Source: Nostoc sp. ATCC 43529
Lineage (GTDB): Bacteria; Cyanobacteriota; Cyanobacteriia; Cyanobacteriales; Nostocaceae
DNA length: 64,000 nucleotides
Reading direction: 5' to 3'
Assembly (NCBI GenBank): GCA_003326205.1
Contig: LWTK01000084.1
Coordinates: 248,001 to 312,000 of the forward strand
Part shown: piece by piece, positions 53,803 through 63,175 of the stretch
How positions within the stretch are numbered: the stretch's first letter is position 1
Layout of the letters: each line of letters opens with the position of its first letter
Translations under genes and position numbers: made by a program
The notes under the pieces: model-generated
What the model was told of the DNA's origin: nothing
Seen by the model: only the letters and a program-made list of their open reading frames with translations
The model's database searches: none

Positions 53803-55056
53803 TTAAGTGGAGGGTTTCCAACCGGCAAGTAAATTCGGATAAGTTGTTGGTGTGGGAAAAATTTTCTGGAAAGTAGTTTGACGATCTAGGGGTTTTTCTT
53901 TGCTCATGTTCCAGAGAGTTTCATAGAAAAAGAAAGAGACTCCAGCAAAGTTGCGATCGCGTACTTTTTGCACTTGTGTCTGAATCTGTTGCATAGATAT
54001 AGATCTATTTTTTAAACCAGCCAAAATGCCAATACTCACCGGAATATGACTCTTTGCAGCTTTCACTTCTGGATATTCTAATTCGCTCACAAAAACATTC
54101 AAATCATCCCGATAGATTTGCAAAACCAAATCTTCCACAATTCCCATCCGTTCCCATTTTTGCCAATCTGCTAAAAAGTATTCGTAAGAAAAACGCTGGG
54201 GATTTGGTGCAACAGAAACAATACAATCTTTTTTAGTAGCTTTGATGGCTGAAAATACCCGCTTCATAAAGTCGGTGATTTTGTTAGCTCTCCAACGTAC
54301 CCATTCTGGATCTTTAGAATTTTTAGACGGAGCTTTACCACGGTGTTCTTTTTTATAAAGCGCCACTGTGTAAGCATCGTATCCTAATTCTGAAGGTAAG
54401 CCAAAATGGTCATCAAATTGAATGCCGTCGATATCATAATTTCTCACAATTTCAACGATTAAATCTTGGATGAATTGTTGCACTTCTGGACGAAAAGGAT
54501 TTAGCCAAACTCGATTATGTGTACCTTCTTTGACAATCCGCGTCCCATCGCTGCGACTGGTGAGCCATTGGGGACGATTCTTAGCCAGTAAGGAATCCGC
54601 TGGTGCCATAAAGCCAAATTCAAACCAGGGAATGACTGTTAAGCCTTTTTGGTGTCCCACATCTACAATTTCTTTGAGCATATCTCGCCCTTGCAGTCCG
54701 GGTGTGGGATCGATCGCTCGTCCAATTACTTTGGCTGCAACTTTGCTAGGATACAGTGTATAACCCCAATTCCAAACCGCTGGGTATACGGTGTTAAAAT
54801 TAAGTTCATCAAGGCGTTGTAAAGATTCCTTAAGGCGATCGCGCTCAAATAACACATCACTATCAATATTTGTTAACCATACTCCCCTTAACTCATGCGT
54901 CGGTAATTTCTGAGGAATAGTTTGAGCGTTTAAGGGCAACGATAACATCACCGTAGCTACCACACTTAAGGTAGCCATGAGGAGAAATAACCCCGACTTT
55001 CTGCCTTGGCGAATATTCCAAAACCCAACACACCACTTTACAAATTTTTTCATCAT
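53803..55056 (-). CDS. exported GH10-like glycosidase (DUF187/GHL10)
   Basis: A 417-residue protein with a membrane or signal segment (about 22-44, ending LNAQ) and a TIM-barrel of the glycosyl hydrolase-like 10 family. Family blocks: ELRGVWLTNIDSDVLF, LNFNTVYPAVWNWGYTLYPS, GLTVIPWFEFGFM, VWLNPFRPEVQQFI and DIDGIQFDDHFGLP. Related proteins act on peptidoglycan or envelope glycans. The start is the ATG at 55056 or the next codon. Confidence 0.88.
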   Translation of the reverse strand: MMKKFVKWCVGFWNIRQGRKSGLFLLMATLSVVATVMLSLPLNAQTIPQKLPTHELRGVWLTNIDSDVLFERDRLKESLQRLDELNFNTVYPAVWNWGYTLYPSKVAAKVIGRAIDPTPGLQGRDMLKEIVDVGHQKGLTVIPWFEFGFMAPADSLLAKNRPQWLTSRSDGTRIVKEGTHNRVWLNPFRPEVQQFIQDLIVEIVRNYDIDGIQFDDHFGLPSELGYDAYTVALYKKEHRGKAPSKNSKDPEWVRWRANKITDFMKRVFSAIKATKKDCIVSVAPNPQRFSYEYFLADWQKWERMGIVEDLVLQIYRDDLNVFVSELEYPEVKAAKSHIPVSIGILAGLKNRSISMQQIQTQVQKVRDRNFAGVSFFFYETLWNMSKEKPLDRQTTFQKIFPTPTTYPNLLAGWKPST

Positions 55057-55217
55057 CAACCACAAGTACGATCGAATTATCGTTTCGATTGTATGCCGTA
55101 AAAGGTACTGGGGACTGGGGACTGGGGACTAGCGACTAGAGAAAAGTTTTATGAATGCCCAATTATCAATCCCCAATTTCCAGTACCCAATCCCCAATCC
55201 CCAGTCCCCAGTCGCCA

Positions 55218-56348
55218 TTATTGAGCGCTAGCTGTAATCTGATTCCAAGCTTTAAGTACTACTTGTAAATTGCTTGGCAGATTATTTTGAGAAATATCGT
55301 TGTACTGAACTGTATTTTTTTGGCTGGTGAGAGTGTAAGTGATATAGTCAGCAGCACCGCTGGGTGCTGGGTAACTGAGATTCCGGAATTGAGTGAACTT
55401 ATAACGTTCTAGCGATCGCAAAAATTGTCGCACTTGTTGTACAGAAACACGGCGAACACTACGTTCAGAATCATTCGCATCACCAATTCGCACGCGAATC
55501 AATTGCCCATTTTTGAGTAAAACAGTCTCGTAGGTTCTACCAGCAAATCCCCCACTGGAAATTTGTCGAAATACTACATCTCGATCCAAGGGTGGTGGTA
55601 ACTCGCTGGCTGGTATTCTCACAGGTGTTAGTGCATTTTGGTTAGGCTTTTGATTGAGCCTAACTATCGAACCTGTTTGATTAGTGTGATAAACCAAGGT
55701 TTTTTCCCGTCCACCAACAACTACCCGCCAGCCTGGTACCAAGGCTTGGGTACAGAATTCATCAACCTCAGCTAATTCTAAACAGCCATTTCTCCAAGTT
55801 TGCTGTTGAGACTCAACAATTGTTAGCTGAGAAATTGGTTGTTGCAAACGTTTAGATGCAACCTGCAAAACAGCATTTTTTACAGATGTAGGTAATTTAT
55901 TTGAAGGATTATTTGTCGAGGCTAAACGTAGCGATCGCCCGTTGTTATTAGTATGATAAATCCAATTTTGTTTGCCATTAGACACTACAACCCGCCAACC
56001 AGAAACTAAAGCTTCTGTGCAGCCTTCATCCGGTTGAGGTAATTCCAAACAACCATTACCCCAAGTCTGTTGATTATAGTTAGTAATTTTCAGTTCTCTA
56101 ATGGAAATTCCTTCTCTTTGGGCTAAATCTTGCAGCACAGCGTTAGCTACTGGACGCGGCAAGCGATTTGATTTAATATTGTCTTTAGAAACATCACTGC
56201 TCGTTTCTAGTGACAAATTTGCAGAAGCCGCTGTGGCATCTTTGATGAGTGTTAAACCGCTGGTAACAGATAAAATACCAGTCAAAACCAAAGCAGTAAA
56301 AATTCGTGCTTTATTTGTGCTAAAATAAGCTTTCACCATGATTTTCAT
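55218..56348 (-). CDS. secreted protein with two internal repeats
   Basis: A 376-residue protein I cannot name. A signal-type helix (about 14-37) is followed by two copies of a 75-residue module (about 65-145 and 150-230), each with TWxNGCLEL, a Cys-containing acidic loop, ALVxGWRVVV and YHTNxxG. Paired cysteines (GCLEL...CTEAL) could form a disulfide in each. The C-terminal 110 residues differ (GRTYETVLLKNGQLIRVRIG). Several cyanobacterial proteins of this layout are annotated as hypothetical. Confidence 0.8.
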   Translation of the reverse strand: MKIMVKAYFSTNKARIFTALVLTGILSVTSGLTLIKDATAASANLSLETSSDVSKDNIKSNRLPRPVANAVLQDLAQREGISIRELKITNYNQQTWGNGCLELPQPDEGCTEALVSGWRVVVSNGKQNWIYHTNNNGRSLRLASTNNPSNKLPTSVKNAVLQVASKRLQQPISQLTIVESQQQTWRNGCLELAEVDEFCTQALVPGWRVVVGGREKTLVYHTNQTGSIVRLNQKPNQNALTPVRIPASELPPPLDRDVVFRQISSGGFAGRTYETVLLKNGQLIRVRIGDANDSERSVRRVSVQQVRQFLRSLERYKFTQFRNLSYPAPSGAADYITYTLTSQKNTVQYNDISQNNLPSNLQVVLKAWNQITASAQ

Positions 56349-56805
56349 ACTAATATAGTGCTATTAGTCAATAGTTATAAGACTAATAAATAATATCGAG
56401 CGACTCAGGACAAGAAACTATATAATCCCAGAACTTCATTAGTTGGGATTAGCTTAATATTTGTCTTTTGAAGCAGATATAAAGACAGACGCTAATGTCA
56501 TGATTCTTTGTTCCTGAAGTAGACTCAAGCCAAATCAAAGAACGTCAACTTTATTATCTGGCAACATGCTGGACTTTGCAGCTAAAACTTTTCTTTGGGT
56601 GATACCAATTTCTACGCCAGATGTTGCCTTACGCTGCGTTAACTCAAACGCTACTTGATGTTACTGCGATGCGATCGCCTTACCTATAAATGTAAAGAAA
56701 AATTTCTATTTCTTGAGAGCAACGTATAGTCGGCACACCAACCCCCACTCTCTACAGACAAGGGTTAATCACGTTTCTCCCTACTCCCTATTTTTCTCAA
56801 AAACG
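56349..56805. other. 457-bp spacer, no gene seen
   Basis: Contains ACAAGGGTTAATCACGTTTC at 56759, which also occurs as ACAAGGGTTAATCGCGTTTC near 46736. No coding frame recognised, including no continuation of the 167-residue gene upstream of it. Confidence 0.45.
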
Positions 56806-57309
56806 TTAGGCGCTAATCGCTTGTTGTTCAACTTCAACTAACTGATTATTAGGTACATCAAATCTAATGGTAGTAGATGCCCAATCTTTGAAATCGGGTG
56901 CTAACCAGACTAGCTTGCACAGAATTTCGTCATTAACCCACAACACCAAGGGAAACTTAAACTGTTTGCGGAACTCATCTCGCATGATGTTGGTACTGAT
57001 GATGAGTTGATTAATTGCCTCTACAGATTCTAAGCCCCGTACCATCAAAGCTTCGGGTTGAGTAGTACCAATTGTATTGGCAATGGGCGTGTACAACGTA
57101 TCAGCCGCAGGTGTCAATAGGATTTCTGGGATGTCGGCTGATGAAAATTCTGTTAACCAATTCAGGACTTGCTGCTGTCTTTCAACGCTGTTACAACACG
57201 CTAAAATCAGTGAAAACTCTCCAGCAGAAACCATCATTGCTCTTGCGAGCCTCTTAGTGGTTGCTGTGCTGCTAACTGTAGTGTTTTCTGAATTAGTTAA
57301 GCCGATCAT
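56806..57309 (-). CDS. short protein resembling the N-terminal module of cyanobacterial TPR proteins
   Basis: A 167-residue protein. The blocks RLARAMMVSAGEFSLILACC, FPLVLWVNDEILCKLVWLAPDF and KDWASTTIRFDV look like the N-terminal region found at the front of longer cyanobacterial TPR/NTPase proteins. Here the frame ends just after that module. It may be a natural short form or a truncated copy. No ribosome site is clear at 57309. Function unknown. Confidence 0.65.
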   Translation of the reverse strand: MIGLTNSENTTVSSTATTKRLARAMMVSAGEFSLILACCNSVERQQQVLNWLTEFSSADIPEILLTPAADTLYTPIANTIGTTQPEALMVRGLESVEAINQLIISTNIMRDEFRKQFKFPLVLWVNDEILCKLVWLAPDFKDWASTTIRFDVPNNQLVEVEQQAISA

Positions 57310-58005
57310 TTATAAAATCCTGCTTTGAGATTAAAAATAGCGGATCGTTATTCAGTTATTCTACCCTATTGATTTTTAGTCAAAAGTGTTAAAGGATAAT
57401 TTCAATGACATTTATTGCCTGAATTTTAACATAATTTCATACTTGCTTAAAATAATAAGAATATTCTGAACCGTCGCAAATTTATAATTCAGGATTAATG
57501 TGAAGACAACATCAACATTTGATTAAACAAAAGCGGAAAAGCCTAAAATTAGCACTTGTTAGGATTACTCTTCCCTCTATAGATTTTCGGATTTGGCATT
57601 AATTAAGTAAGTTTTGTTTACAATTTAGTTAAAATATATACTCAGCATAAGTCTAATAACAAACATTGGCAACTGGCAGAAATTTATTGCAATTTCAGGG
57701 GCATAGCTAGCTGTGCGCTTTAATTTGTAATTTTTAGCTTATTGAAATAAAAAAATCTTCCTCCATCTGGTTGATAGTATTTCATCGAATACCTCATACC
57801 GATACATAGGGAAAGGCGCATAGCTGCCCTGACAACCGATTCATTAGTTGCCAAGATTTTTGACAAAAGTGGTGTGAGTCATCCATTTGATAGAACTATA
57901 GATTGAAGATGTCGCCCCGTTAGTCAGAGGACACGACATTTTTAGCTTTCTAAGATTGGTTCAGAACGTCAGACCATAACAAGTCATGCACGATCTGGAG
58001 GGAAA
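57310..58005. other. 696-bp spacer, no gene seen
   Basis: AT-rich, with no convincing open frame or strong hairpin. It probably contains the promoter of the DUF2267 gene, near 57850-57990. Confidence 0.45.
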
Positions 58006-58413
58006 ATGCAACACGATGAGTTTATTGGACAGGTGCAAAATCGCGCCCATCTCAGTTCGCGTGGTGATGCAGAACTGGCAACCCGCGCGACTCTGGAGAC
58101 GCTAGCAGAACGGTTAGCTGGAGATGAGCCTTTTAATGCCGCTGCCCAACTGCCAAGAGGCATTGCAGAATATATGCGACATGAATATGCAGGTGCTGGA
58201 GAACGCTTCTCTATTGATGAATTTTTTGAGCGAGTCAGTCAAAGAGAAAGTGTAGAGCTTCCAGACGCTGTTTATCACGCCCGTGTAGTCATTGAGGTAT
58301 TGAGTCAAGCGATTAGCAGAGGCGAAATCGATGATATTCGCTCTCAACTGCCATCAGAATTCGATCCGTTATTTGAGGCGGGCAGTGAAAGACGAATGCG
58401 GATAAATACTTAA
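58006..58413 (+). CDS. DUF2267 domain protein
   Basis: A 135-residue soluble protein fitting DUF2267: MQHDEFIGQVQNRAHLSSRG, LETLAERLAGDEPFNAAAQLP and FSIDEFFERVSQRE are the family blocks. GGAGGG six bases upstream supports the start. Such genes commonly stand next to a phosphoribosyltransferase-like gene of unknown stress function, as here (32 bp gap, likely one operon). Confidence 0.88.
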   Translation: MQHDEFIGQVQNRAHLSSRGDAELATRATLETLAERLAGDEPFNAAAQLPRGIAEYMRHEYAGAGERFSIDEFFERVSQRESVELPDAVYHARVVIEVLSQAISRGEIDDIRSQLPSEFDPLFEAGSERRMRINT

Positions 58414-58445
58414 AAATTTTGTAAATTCATTAGGAGTGTTACACC

Positions 58446-59135
58446 ATGCTATTCAAAGACAGGAGGTTTGCAGGTCAACTTTTAGCTAAGGAGTTAGTTG
58501 CGTATGCTAATCGCTCAGATGTTGTGGTTTTAGGCTTACCAAGGGGTGGCGTACCCGTGGCCTTTGAAGTTGCTAAAGCCTTAAATGCTCCCTTAGATAT
58601 TTTGGTGGTACGTAAATTGGGTGTACCCGACCAAGAAGAATTAGCAATGGGAGCGATCGCTCCTGGTGGTGTGCGGATACTCAATAAACATATTATCAAC
58701 TTGGTGAACATCTCCGATGAACTAATTGCTAGGGTGGCAGTGCAAGAAGAACGAGAGTTAGAACGCCGGGAAAACCTTTATCGAGGCGTAGACGCGGAGC
58801 GGCTTGTCGCCAGACATCGCCCTTTTCCAGACTTACACGGACGCACCGTCATCTTGGTAGATGATGGTTTAGCCACAGGTGCAACTATGTGGGCTGCTGT
58901 TGTGGCTGTGCAAAAACAACAACCGGCTGCGATTGTAATTGCTGTCCCCGTAGCTGCGCGTGAAACTTGTGAACAGTTAGAACCCGAAGTAGACCAAATC
59001 GCTTGCGTTTCCAAACCCAGCCCTTTCTACAGCGTTGGTCTTTGGTACGAAAGCTTTCCCCAAACTACAGACCAAGAAGTCCGAGAATTACTCATAAAAG
59101 CAGCAAATAATGGTCAACCATTGTTTGCTAGCTAA
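58446..59135 (+). CDS. phosphoribosyltransferase family protein
   Basis: A 229-residue type I PRTase. The PRPP loop VILVDDGLATGATM is clear; PRGGVPVAFEVAKAL and RKLGVPDQEELAMGAI are typical of the stress-linked subgroup. AGGAG lies nine bases upstream. Between YRG and RPFPDLHGR, where relatives have one residue, this protein has VDAERLVARH, encoded by a copy of a dispersed palindromic repeat (58788-58814). Cotranscribed with DUF2267. The base acted on is unknown. Confidence 0.9.
   Translation: MLFKDRRFAGQLLAKELVAYANRSDVVVLGLPRGGVPVAFEVAKALNAPLDILVVRKLGVPDQEELAMGAIAPGGVRILNKHIINLVNISDELIARVAVQEERELERRENLYRGVDAERLVARHRPFPDLHGRTVILVDDGLATGATMWAAVVAVQKQQPAAIVIAVPVAARETCEQLEPEVDQIACVSKPSPFYSVGLWYESFPQTTDQEVRELLIKAANNGQPLFAS
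58788..58814 (+). repeat. in-frame dispersed repeat inside the phosphoribosyltransferase gene
   Basis: GTAGACGCGGAGCGGCTTGT plus seven bases adds about nine residues in frame. The same motif (inverted) is at 2134-2159 and, changed, at 63881-63899, both in spacers. Confidence 0.7.
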
Positions 59136-59261
59136 AAATGGGCATAGGGCATAGGGCATGGGGCATGTTGACTGTTGACTGGTAAATCAGGATTTATTCT
59201 CCTTGTCCCCTTGTCTCCCCCATCTCCCCGTCTCCCCATCTCTCCCATTCCCATTCTTAAA

Positions 59262-59891
59262 ATGAAAATTACACCAGAAATTACCTATCGCAATCTAGAG
59301 AAAACTCATGCGATCGCTGCTTTAATTAATCAAAAAATTGCCAAGCTAGAGCATATTTGCAATTACATAAATAGTTGCCACATCGCAATTGAAAAGATAC
59401 ACGATCGCCCCCGCAGTGGTTCTCCTTATAGAGTTAGAATTGATATCACCGTACCTCCCGGTCACGAATTAGTAGCAGAAAGTAATCCCGGTGAAGGTAA
59501 GCAGTATCAGCCACTAGATGTAGTAATTAGAGATGCCTTTGATGCGGCTTGTGGGCAACTCGTCAAACTCACCCAACGCCAACAAGAGAGCCATAAAACT
59601 CAAAACCGTGAAGTAGCACAGGATACAACGGCATTTGTCACCAAGTTATTTCGCGATCGCGGTTATGGCTTTCTCAAAACCCTGGATGGTCAGGAAATTT
59701 ACTTCCATCGCAATAGCGTGCTACATGACGACTTTCAACGCCTAGAAATTGGTACTGGTGTCTATTTTTCCGTAGAAGAAGGTGAAGAAGGACTCCAAGC
59801 AACCACAGTCAAGATTACTGATAAGCCAGGAGTGCGTGCTGGCAAATCTGAGCAGACTCTAATTGAACTACCGTTGGACTGGAGGCAATAG
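59262..59891 (+). CDS. ribosome hibernation factor (HPF/RaiA-like) fused to cold-shock domain
   Basis: A 209-residue protein. Residues 1-100 fit the S30AE/HPF family (ITPEITYRNLEKTHAIAALI, KLEHICNYINSCHIAIEK), which binds the small ribosomal subunit and silences ribosomes. Residues about 128-195 are a cold-shock domain with GYGFLKTLDGQEIYFHRNSV (RNP motifs GYGFL and IYFH), binding RNA. The ATG at 59262 begins the conserved part; the frame upstream is CCCCATCT repeat. It follows the DUF2267-PRTase pair and fits a stress cluster. Confidence 0.88.
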   Translation: MKITPEITYRNLEKTHAIAALINQKIAKLEHICNYINSCHIAIEKIHDRPRSGSPYRVRIDITVPPGHELVAESNPGEGKQYQPLDVVIRDAFDAACGQLVKLTQRQQESHKTQNREVAQDTTAFVTKLFRDRGYGFLKTLDGQEIYFHRNSVLHDDFQRLEIGTGVYFSVEEGEEGLQATTVKITDKPGVRAGKSEQTLIELPLDWRQ

Positions 59892-59895
59892 ACGT

Positions 59896-60105
59896 GTGAA
59901 CTTACAAGTCTATGAATTGAAACAAACTGCATCGCAACTCCTCGCTGCAATGTTATCCAATCCCCACATTTATGCCCAAATCAGCGACGAGGGAGGCTAC
60001 GGAAAAATGGAACAACAGTTGATTATCGTCGCCGTTGAAATGGCTGAAAGCTTGATTGAGCATATTGAAAATGCTCATCCTCCGAGTGGGGAGAGTGGGG
60101 AATAG
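59896..60105 (+). CDS. small unknown protein
   Basis: A 69-residue protein starting with GTG at 59896, with GGAGG ten bases upstream inside the previous gene. MNLQVYELKQTASQLLAAML, YAQISDEGGYG and LIIVAVEMAESLIEHIE show a helical, acidic protein without membrane segment. Four bases after the hibernation-factor stop, so cotranscribed with it. I do not recognise the family. Confidence 0.7.
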   Translation: MNLQVYELKQTASQLLAAMLSNPHIYAQISDEGGYGKMEQQLIIVAVEMAESLIEHIENAHPPSGESGE

Positions 60106-60107
60106 GG

Positions 60108-60180
60108 GAGATCGGGAAGTGTGGGGAGTGTGGGGAGTGTGGGGGGAAAGATTTCTTCATTATGCTCCCACACCTCCCAC
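60108..60180. repeat. 9-bp repeats (GTGTGGGGA)n and complement
   Basis: Three GTGTGGGGA units followed, after an AT spacer, by CCCACACCT units that can pair with them as a loose hairpin. Related to the CCACACTCC array at 9283. Confidence 0.7.
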
Positions 60181-60338
60181 ACCTCCTGCCTGCCCCATGC
60201 CCAATTCCTATAGGATGACGCTGGCAGAACAAGCGATTAAACTATGGATAATATGAAATGTTGCTTTTAGCACCTCTTACATAAATTTAATCGCATTGTG
60301 AAATCTAACATCTCATCCTGTTATATCTAAAACTAATT

Positions 60339-62924
60339 ATGTCAGTGTATCAAGGAACTTGTGGGGAGACCACCGATGTAATTATTGGGGTTCAAAAAGA
60401 AGAAAACGGCGAATTACAAACAAATTCTGCTCCTGTGGGTGCTCTTGCCACAAGACAAGGAACTTTTTCTACGTTTCTTGCTCCCTTGACTCAAGATACT
60501 TTTAAACAGGTTGTTAAGGATGTCGAGCAAAAATTACAGATTGTCCATCAAACCCTATCGATGCTGGATTCTCAGGGGTTTGAAAAAATCTTGCAAGAAA
60601 TGTTGCATTCGATTACCTTAAAAACCGGGGAATTACTGGGGGCAGACCGAACTACAATATTTTTATTGGATGAAGAAAAACAAGAACTTTGGTCAATTGT
60701 AGCTGAGGCAGAGGGCGATCGCTCTTTAGAAATTCGCATCCCCGCCAATAAAGGTATCGGTGGTGAGGTGGCTACTTTTAAGCAAGTTATTAATATTCCT
60801 TTTGATTTTTATGACGATCCGCGATCGCATTTTGCCCAAGCACAAGAAAAAAGAACTGGCTATCGCACTTACACTATGCTGGCTTTGCCGTTATTAAACG
60901 AACATGGGCAATTAGTCGCAGTAGTACAATTACTGAATAAATTAAAATCTGGTACTAATCCTAATGCTCCACTTGCAGAGCGCATTGATACCAACGGTTT
61001 TATCTGTGCTGACGAACAATTATTTCAAGAATTTGCTCCTTCGATTCGACTGATTTTAGAATCATCGCGCTCTTTTTATGTAGCTACCCAAAAACAAAGA
61101 GCAGTGGCGGCGTTGATGAAAGCAATCAAGTCCCTTTCTCAAAGCAGTCTCGATTTAGAAGATACCCTCAAACGGGTAATGGATGAAGCCAAGGAATTAA
61201 TGAATGCCGATCGCAGTACACTGTGGTTAATAGATCGCGATCGTCATGAATTGTGGACAAAAATCACCCAAGATGATGGTTCCACGAAGGAGTTACGCAT
61301 CCCCATTGGTAAAGGCTTTGCTGGGATAGTAGCCGCATCGGGAAAAAAGCTAAATATTGCCTTTGATTTATACGACGATCCCGACTCGGAAACAGCCAAA
61401 CAACTCGACCAGCAAAATGGCTATCGCACCTGTAGTTTGCTTTGTATGCCAGTATTTAACGCCGACCAAGAATTAATCGGTGTTACCCAATTAGTAAATA
61501 AAAAGAAATCTGGGGATTTTCCGACTTACGATCCTGCTTCTTGGCCAAAGGCTCCCGAATGCTTCCAAGCTAGTTTTGACCGCAACGATGAAGAGTTCAT
61601 GGAAGCTTTTAATATTCAAGCGGGTGTAGCCCTACATAATGCCCAGTTGTTTGCCACAGTCAAACAACAAGAACAAATGCAACGAGATATTCTTCGGAGT
61701 CTTTCCAATGGAGTAGTTTCTACTGATAAATCTGGGTTAATTATCGCTGCCAATGAAAGCGCTAAACGTTTGCTGGGGCTGGAAGCAGACGACCGTTTAG
61801 AAGGTAAATCAGTTAATGATGTCATCGCCATCAAAGAAAGCGACTTTAGTAAGTGGTGTCAGGATGCTTTACATGGAACTGACTCCAAACGTCGCCAACA
61901 ATATTACCCCGATCGCACTCTTTTAAGTAGCGGTACAGAACAGCATAGTATTAATTTATCGATTAATACAATTGCTGATGCCACCGACCACGAGCAAGTC
62001 CGCGGGGCGCTGGTGGTGATGGAAGATATCAGTGATGAAAAGCGGCTCAAAAGTACCATGTACCGTTACATGACCCAAGAATTGGCAGAAGAATTGCTGA
62101 AGTTGGATGATGCTAAACTAGGGGGCGATCGCAAAGAAGTTTCAATTTTATTTTCGGATATTCGCGGCTACACCACTTTGACGGAAAACCTAGAAGCAGA
62201 AGAAGTGGTAAGTATGCTCAATGAATATTTTGAATCAATGGTCGAGGCAGTTTTTAAACATAAAGGCACTCTTGATAAATACATCGGTGATGCCATTATG
62301 GCTGTTTTTGGTTCTCCTTTACCTTTAGAAGAACACGCTTGGATGGCTGTGCAAACATCTTTAGAAATGCGCCAACGCTTGCATGATTTTAATCAGCGTC
62401 GCCATGCACTTAATAAGCCCAGAATCAACATTGGTATTGGTATTAATTCCGATACAGTAATTAGTGGAAATATCGGTTCTAGTAAGCGAATGGAATTTAC
62501 AGCCATTGGCGATGGCGTGAATCTTGGCTCTCGACTAGAAAGTGTTAGTAAACAATATGGTTGCGATATTATTATTAGCCATAATACTTTTAAACCATGC
62601 CAAGAAAATATTTGGGCGAGAGAACTAGACTATATTCGCGTCAAAGGCAGAAATGAGCCGGTATCTATATATGAATTGGTAGGTTTGCGTTCCAATCCCA
62701 TTAGTAGCGAAAAACTCCAAGTCATCGAGCATTATCATAAAGGGCGCAAATATTACCTCCAACGCGATTTTAATCGTGCTAGAGCTGAATTTGCCCTAGT
62801 TTTAGCAGCCGACAACCAGGACAAAGCTGCTATGTTACATCTGTTGCGTTGTCAGCACTGGTTACAAGCACCCCCAACAGAGTCAGATTGGGATGAAGGA
62901 GTTTGGACGTTTCAGGAAAAATAA
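60339..62924 (+). CDS. cyaB: GAF-GAF-PAS class III adenylate cyclase (CyaB type)
   Basis: An 861-residue cyclase with the layout of Anabaena CyaB1/CyaB2: N-terminal stretch, GAF-A (about 75-240), GAF-B (about 260-430), PAS (about 445-565), and the catalytic domain (about 595-775). GAF domains show the NKxFDE-like sites and repeated DDP motifs known from cyclic-nucleotide-binding GAFs. The cyclase core has metal Asp residues in LFSDIRGY and IGDAIMAVFG, the adenine-selecting Lys in DKYIGD and Thr in FTAIGDG. A C-terminal TPR-like stretch (about 800-850) follows. Makes cAMP, with positive control by cAMP known for the Anabaena homologues. Confidence 0.93.
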   Translation: MSVYQGTCGETTDVIIGVQKEENGELQTNSAPVGALATRQGTFSTFLAPLTQDTFKQVVKDVEQKLQIVHQTLSMLDSQGFEKILQEMLHSITLKTGELLGADRTTIFLLDEEKQELWSIVAEAEGDRSLEIRIPANKGIGGEVATFKQVINIPFDFYDDPRSHFAQAQEKRTGYRTYTMLALPLLNEHGQLVAVVQLLNKLKSGTNPNAPLAERIDTNGFICADEQLFQEFAPSIRLILESSRSFYVATQKQRAVAALMKAIKSLSQSSLDLEDTLKRVMDEAKELMNADRSTLWLIDRDRHELWTKITQDDGSTKELRIPIGKGFAGIVAASGKKLNIAFDLYDDPDSETAKQLDQQNGYRTCSLLCMPVFNADQELIGVTQLVNKKKSGDFPTYDPASWPKAPECFQASFDRNDEEFMEAFNIQAGVALHNAQLFATVKQQEQMQRDILRSLSNGVVSTDKSGLIIAANESAKRLLGLEADDRLEGKSVNDVIAIKESDFSKWCQDALHGTDSKRRQQYYPDRTLLSSGTEQHSINLSINTIADATDHEQVRGALVVMEDISDEKRLKSTMYRYMTQELAEELLKLDDAKLGGDRKEVSILFSDIRGYTTLTENLEAEEVVSMLNEYFESMVEAVFKHKGTLDKYIGDAIMAVFGSPLPLEEHAWMAVQTSLEMRQRLHDFNQRRHALNKPRINIGIGINSDTVISGNIGSSKRMEFTAIGDGVNLGSRLESVSKQYGCDIIISHNTFKPCQENIWARELDYIRVKGRNEPVSIYELVGLRSNPISSEKLQVIEHYHKGRKYYLQRDFNRARAEFALVLAADNQDKAAMLHLLRCQHWLQAPPTESDWDEGVWTFQEK

Positions 62925-62925
62925 C

Positions 62926-62951
62926 TAGGGGCGTACAGCTGTACGTCCCTA
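62926..62951. repeat. palindrome TAGGGGCGTACAG type after the cyclase gene
   Basis: TAGGGGCGTACAGCTGTACG then TCCCTA, two bases after the stop codon. Same family as 28823-28850. It could end transcription although a T-run is lacking. Confidence 0.7.
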
Positions 62952-63175
62952 CTTGCCAGATTCTTAACACCAAAATTGAAGATTTCTAATAGATAAAATT
63001 ACTTTTTAAAACTTTTTAATATTTCTTAAATATCTTTAAAATAACTTGGGATTGGGCGAAGAATTAAAAGCGATCGCCCTCTATCATTGGCAATCAATGT
63101 AAAGGTTAATTGATATTTGTTGTCAAAGTAACTGTTGAAGTTAGAAACTAAGAATACAACACAGGCAATTATTAT

